From positions 1 to 64,000 of the forward strand of contig JAMOUV010000010.1 of NCBI GenBank assembly GCA_027067965.1: 64,000 nucleotides of DNA, written 5' to 3'. The stretch's first letter is position 1. Each line of letters begins with the position of its first letter. The DNA comes from Flavobacteriales bacterium. Lineage in GTDB: Bacteria; Bacteroidota; Bacteroidia; Flavobacteriales; Flavobacteriaceae. A program made the position numbers and the translations under genes. The notes beneath the pieces are model-generated. The model was not told the origin of the DNA, searched no databases, and was given only the letters and a program-made list of their open reading frames with translations. This document shows positions 60,596 to 64,000 of this stretch, piece after piece.

Positions 60596-60630
60596 ACAAA
60601 AAAACCGCTCCAATAAGAAGCGGTTTTTCT
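60596..60630. terminator. Bidirectional terminator between copy B and groES
   Basis: An A/T-flanked stem AAAACCGCT/AGCGGTTTT (60600-60609 with 60619-60628) serves the plus-strand small gene and the minus-strand groES, which converge. Confidence 0.85.
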
Positions 60631-60651
60631 TATTCTGTTACAAAAACTCAA

Positions 60652-60939
60652 TTAAATACTTTCCACTTCGGTTATTTTTGCCAAAATGTCAGCATAAGGC
60701 AATATCAAATATTCTTTGCCGTCCAATTCCACCTTATTTCCCGAATATTTTTTATACAATACCACATCGCCCGGGGCAATGGCCGCATCTTCAATATTAC
60801 CTAATGCTACCACGCGAGCCACTGCGGGTTTTTCTTTGGCTGTGTCCGGGATGATGATTCCCGAAGGGGTTTTGCTTTCTGCAAATTCGTCGGTCAATTC
60901 CAATAAAACGTTTTCGTTTAACGGTGTTAATTCTTTCAT
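60652..60939 (-). CDS. groES: Co-chaperonin GroES
   Basis: A 95-residue beta-barrel co-chaperonin. It has LTPLNENVLLEL, the mobile-loop region ESKTPSGIIIPDTAKEKP, VVALGN, and the end KVELDGKEYLILPYADILAKI. No groEL lies next to it: the neighbour downstream is the convergent small-paralogue gene and upstream is a thioredoxin/glutaredoxin fusion. It may be the main copy with groEL elsewhere, or a second GroES. Confidence 0.93.
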   Translation of the reverse strand: MKELTPLNENVLLELTDEFAESKTPSGIIIPDTAKEKPAVARVVALGNIEDAAIAPGDVVLYKKYSGNKVELDGKEYLILPYADILAKITEVESI

Positions 60940-60959
60940 AGTCGTATGTTTTTTATGAT

Positions 60960-61541
60960 TTATTCTGTCGGTATGTTTAATAATCTACTGATTTTCGGCA
61001 CATCGAAGCCAATGATAATTTGGCCGTTGATATCGGTTTGCGGCACCCCGCGTTGTCCGCTTTTTCGAACCATCTCCTGCGCGGCTTTTTGATCGGAAGC
61101 CACATTGATATCCGTATAACGAATACCGTGTTTATTCAAATACTGTTTCAGTTTGTTACAATACGGACAACTGGGTGTCGAATAAACCGTCACGCGTTTT
61201 TGTTGCTTCCCGTTCGAAGGATATTTCCTGGCCGATTCGCCCGAAATCAATTGTTCGTAATATTTGGCCGACTGACATCCTTTGACCAAATTTTTCACTT
61301 GACCCGATTGCCAAATCACAAATGTCGGGACGGAACTTACGCCCATTTTGCCATGTATGTCTTTTACCCGGGTTACATCCACCAAAAAAATATCCTCTTT
61401 ACCGGATTCGATTTGTTCCAAATTCCGCAATGCACACAAAGACGGTTCATGCCCGGGTTTGTAAAACAAAAGAAACGCTTTTTTCTTATTATCAACTTGT
61501 TTAATAAAATCGTCAAAACTCATTACCTTTGCAAGCGTCAT
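60960..61541 (-). CDS. Thioredoxin-like/glutaredoxin fusion protein
   Basis: About 193 residues from the ATG at 61541; a start at 61565 would lie within the promoter, and 61523 is another option. The N-terminal half (about 1-100) is thioredoxin-like, but its active-site CxxC is reduced to one Cys (YKPGHEPSLCALRNL). VSSVPTFVIWQSGQ supplies the cis-Pro. The C-terminal half (about 115-190) is a glutaredoxin/NrdH domain with CPYC (TPSCPYCNKLKQYL) and RGVPQTDINGQIIIGFD. It lies upstream of groES with a 20-base gap. Confidence 0.83.
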   Translation of the reverse strand: MTLAKVMSFDDFIKQVDNKKKAFLLFYKPGHEPSLCALRNLEQIESGKEDIFLVDVTRVKDIHGKMGVSSVPTFVIWQSGQVKNLVKGCQSAKYYEQLISGESARKYPSNGKQQKRVTVYSTPSCPYCNKLKQYLNKHGIRYTDINVASDQKAAQEMVRKSGQRGVPQTDINGQIIIGFDVPKISRLLNIPTE

Positions 61542-61562
61542 GCAAGTTCCGTTTTTTGAAGG

Positions 61563-61570
61563 CAAATTTA
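61563..61570 (-). promoter_or_regulatory. -7 promoter box of the fusion-groES unit
   Basis: The minus strand reads TAAATTTG, fitting TAnnTTTG, 21 bases before the ATG at 61541. Confidence 0.55.
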
Positions 61571-61679
61571 CAAGAAGTATGCCAATAAAATCGAGTATTT
61601 TTTCTATGCCAATTTGTCATTGATAAAAGAAGGAACGGTTTATGATAAAACCATGACAGAAATTTAAAAAATTAAACCG

Positions 61680-62507
61680 ATGAAATCAAAAAAATCAAGT
61701 CGTGAGACTCGACCCGAAAATAAGAAAAAACGTACCAAAGCAACTTCGTCCTCCCGGCGAAAACCCGTTGTGAAAAAGAAAAAACAAATCGCACCCGAAT
61801 GGCCCATGCGGCTAAATAAATACCTGGCCCATGCCGGAATCGCTTCGCGCCGCGAAGCCGACGAATTGATAAAAAACGGAATGGTATCCGTAAACGGAAA
61901 AGTTGTTACGGAAATGGGATACAAAGTGAATCCGGATGACGAAGTCCGTTTTGGCGGCGAAAAAATACGCCCCGAAGAAAAGGTCTATATTTTACTCAAC
62001 AAACCGAAAAATTATATTACAACCACCAAGGACGAACGAAACCGGAAAACCGTAATGGAATTGGTAAAAAACGCTTCAAAATCAAGGGTCTATCCCGTGG
62101 GGCGACTGGACAGAAAAACAACCGGCGTTTTACTCTTGACCAATGACGGCGAACTTACCGAAAAATTGCTTCATCCCAAAAATAAAGTGGAAAAAATTTA
62201 TCACGTGGTCCTCGACCGCAACCTCAAGCAATCGGACTTGCAAAAAATCCGCGAAGGACTGAAATTGGACGATGGCATGATCTATGTGGACGACGTGTCT
62301 TATATTCAAGGTGCCCCGCATTCCGAAGTAGGAATAAAAATCCATTCGGGACGCAATCGCATCGTACGGCGCATTTTCGAACATTTGGGCTATAATGTAA
62401 AAAAATTGGATCGGGTTATGTTTGCCGGTTTAACCAAAAAAGGACTGGAACGCGGCAAATGGCGGCATCTTTCTAAAAAAGAAGTGAATTACTTGAAGAT
62501 GCTTTAG
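61680..62507 (+). CDS. rRNA pseudouridine synthase, RsuA/RluB/RluE/RluF family
   Basis: A 275-residue protein. A very basic N-terminal extension (about 1-40) precedes an S4 RNA-binding domain (about 42-90: MRLNKYLAHAGIASRREADE). The catalytic domain follows, with PVGRLDRKTTGVLLLTNDGE containing the active Asp and KIHSGRNRIVRRIFEHLGY near the end. RluB-type (23S U2605) is most likely in this phylum, but the subtype is not certain by eye. Confidence 0.92.
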   Translation: MKSKKSSRETRPENKKKRTKATSSSRRKPVVKKKKQIAPEWPMRLNKYLAHAGIASRREADELIKNGMVSVNGKVVTEMGYKVNPDDEVRFGGEKIRPEEKVYILLNKPKNYITTTKDERNRKTVMELVKNASKSRVYPVGRLDRKTTGVLLLTNDGELTEKLLHPKNKVEKIYHVVLDRNLKQSDLQKIREGLKLDDGMIYVDDVSYIQGAPHSEVGIKIHSGRNRIVRRIFEHLGYNVKKLDRVMFAGLTKKGLERGKWRHLSKKEVNYLKML

Positions 62508-62639
62508 CATACTAAAAATCATTGAAAGAACAACTAAATAATTATACTAAACTGTTGATGTTCAACAATTTAAATCATTCCGCAACCTAAACTTTCGAAA
62601 AGAAAAACTAAGCAGCAGAAAAATAAAGCCCGGATAGGT

Positions 62640-64000
62640 TTATTTCAACTCAAAGCTTTCAATTTCTTCGAAAGTATCGGGATTAAATACATGCACCTTG
62701 ACGCGTTGAGCATCCACATCGAAAATCATAATGGCATTTTGGGTCGAAAAGGTTTTAACGGCATTTTTCCACGGAGTATCTTCCAATGCATAATAGGGCG
62801 CCCCGGCGGCACCGTTGGTGATTTGTACAAACGGCCGTTTTAAATGCAAGCGTTCTCCTTGCCAATTATCGGGATAAATATTCGTATCATTGTCTATTAT
62901 CAAACGGGCATAATTATGTTCGTCACCCACCAGTAAAGCACGGAATTTTTCCGAATGGTTGACCAATGCATCCACCAGTTCGTCCCGGCGTTCGATAATA
63001 CCTTTTTCAACCGGTTTTCCCGCCACATAAGGTCTGATTTCATTGTTACCGTAATACCACATGCCGTCATCGGTATGGCCGGCATTGGGAAACGGCGTAA
63101 TATGTATGGTAACGAAAATATGTCGAATATCAGGGTCATTTTCCAGTTTGGCCATGGTCTCCTTTAACCACCTCAATTGATTGTCCATCACATAGCCGTG
63201 CGGATTGCCTCCAGCAAGTGGAATATAATTTTCATTGGTGGTGTACCAATAATCCGCATTAAGCATTATAAATCCCGCATTTCCGTAGGTAAAATAATAT
63301 ACATTTTCGCGGTAAGGCGGAAAATCAATGGTTTCGGCCGAAGGATCGTATTTGCTTCCGTCTTCGCTCACAGGTCCATTATCCGGCATATCGAATTCAT
63401 CCGCAAACACCGCTTCGGCGCTTTCGGTAGCAAAAGGAAAACGGTCCACGGAAATATAGCGTTCCCACTTATACGGCGATTCGCTGTCAAACTTATGGAA
63501 TGCTTTGGAGAGGGCTTCGTGATTGCCCATTCCGATATATACCGGACGATAAGAGCCGTAATAACGCAACACATTTTTAAAATTAAAATATTCCAGACGC
63601 AATTTGTCTTTGTTGATTTTATATCCGTTGATCATATCTCCGGTAAATAAAAAGAAATCGGCTTGTTCCTTGTCGGCGGCTATCATCAAACGCTTCACAA
63701 TGTAAGCATTTGTGCCGTAGATATTACGTTCGCCTCCTCCTTTGGCATTACGGCTATCGGAAGCATAGGCAAATCTGAAACCGGTATCCGGCTTTTTGAC
63801 CGGAGCCGTTTTAAAACCGAATTTTTCCTTCCACGGACCGTAAATAATTTCGTATTCGTAACCGGTAGCGGCTTGCAATCCGCTGAGATTATAGATATGC
63901 TTTTTGGCCACACGCCCGTCATCCCAAATCTGACCGTCCACACGGAGTTTTGCTTTCACGGGCCGGTCAAATGCCATGTAAATACTCATCCCTTCGGGAG
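62640..64000 (-). CDS. Metallophosphoesterase (calcineurin-like), truncated at the window edge
   Basis: At least 453 residues; the frame is open to base 64000, and the Met at 63989 is not a likely true start because PEG precedes it in frame. An N-terminal fibronectin-like part of the purple-acid-phosphatase type (MSIYMAFDRPVKAKLRVDG) is followed by a metallophosphatase core. The core motifs are FAYASDSRN, FLFTGDMIN, IGMGNHEAL, VTIHITPFPN and LVGDEHNYAR. A short beta-rich end follows. The enzyme is probably exported; its signal lies outside. The substrate is unknown. Confidence 0.85.
   Translation of the reverse strand, partial: PEGMSIYMAFDRPVKAKLRVDGQIWDDGRVAKKHIYNLSGLQAATGYEYEIIYGPWKEKFGFKTAPVKKPDTGFRFAYASDSRNAKGGGERNIYGTNAYIVKRLMIAADKEQADFFLFTGDMINGYKINKDKLRLEYFNFKNVLRYYGSYRPVYIGMGNHEALSKAFHKFDSESPYKWERYISVDRFPFATESAEAVFADEFDMPDNGPVSEDGSKYDPSAETIDFPPYRENVYYFTYGNAGFIMLNADYWYTTNENYIPLAGGNPHGYVMDNQLRWLKETMAKLENDPDIRHIFVTIHITPFPNAGHTDDGMWYYGNNEIRPYVAGKPVEKGIIERRDELVDALVNHSEKFRALLVGDEHNYARLIIDNDTNIYPDNWQGERLHLKRPFVQITNGAAGAPYYALEDTPWKNAVKTFSTQNAIMIFDVDAQRVKVHVFNPDTFEEIESFELK

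Noticed and set aside
1-64000. CRISPR arrays, insertion sequences, prophage or integrase genes.
   Set aside because: No regularly spaced repeats, transposase, integrase or phage gene was seen. The two tRNAs have no adjacent integrase or duplicated 3' end.

Overview
The window comes from a member of the phylum Bacteroidota, most likely close to Flavobacteriia. The evidence is its AT-rich DNA, recurrent TAnnTTTG -7 promoter boxes with few visible Shine-Dalgarno sequences, the gliding-motility ATPase GldA, a protein with a type IX secretion sorting tail, TlpA/DUF4369 and Omp28-type lipoproteins, DUF5686, DUF5606 and DUF4293 proteins, and a clade II type nitrous oxide reductase cluster. I do not assign a genus.

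Layout: 0.2-12 kb holds hsp20, a large hybrid two-component protein, kbl, a DUF5686 outer-membrane protein, a stand-alone zinc-binding CZB protein, an ECF sigma factor, the c-di-AMP synthase cdaA with a lipoprotein, a DUF5606 protein and a FAD oxidoreductase. 12.8-24.3 kb holds a type IX secreted beta-propeller-like protein, yicC, the NAD salvage pair pncA/pncB, secA, a DUF2795 protein, a cobalamin adenosyltransferase and a repeat-containing secreted protein. 24.5-32 kb holds a CcoI-type copper P-type ATPase, rlmB, a small secreted peptide gene, a TPR sensor kinase and a LytTR response regulator. 32-38 kb is a five-gene minus-strand run (MMPL transporter, HupE-like, dCMP deaminase, S41 protease, LuxE-like). 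Two tRNAs (Leu-TAG, Arg-ACG), two lipoproteins, tilS and a PhoD phosphatase follow. 44-57.3 kb is the nos region. 57.4-64 kb holds gldA, bcp, nth, two small paralogues, groES, a thioredoxin/glutaredoxin fusion, an rRNA pseudouridine synthase and a truncated phosphoesterase.

The most remarkable part is the nos region. It encodes two NosZ paralogues in tandem, and they have decayed in opposite ways. The upstream protein (55003-57192) has a complete CuA electron-entry site but has lost all seven histidines of the catalytic CuZ site. The downstream protein (52547-54970) keeps all seven CuZ histidines, has lost every CuA ligand, and carries an added C-terminal cytochrome c domain. Ordinary NosZ is a head-to-tail homodimer in which CuA of one chain serves CuZ of the other. 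The simplest reading is therefore an obligate two-subunit N2O reductase with one working CuA-CuZ interface. The pair is preceded by two ATGAC-N4-GTCAT (FNR/DNR-like) boxes and closed by a strong terminator. A fresh promoter then drives nosB-nosD-nosG-nosH-nosF-nosL-nosY, a pentapeptide-repeat lipoprotein and a TlpA-like thioredoxin lipoprotein. These assignments rest on reading the sequence by eye; no database search or structure prediction was run.
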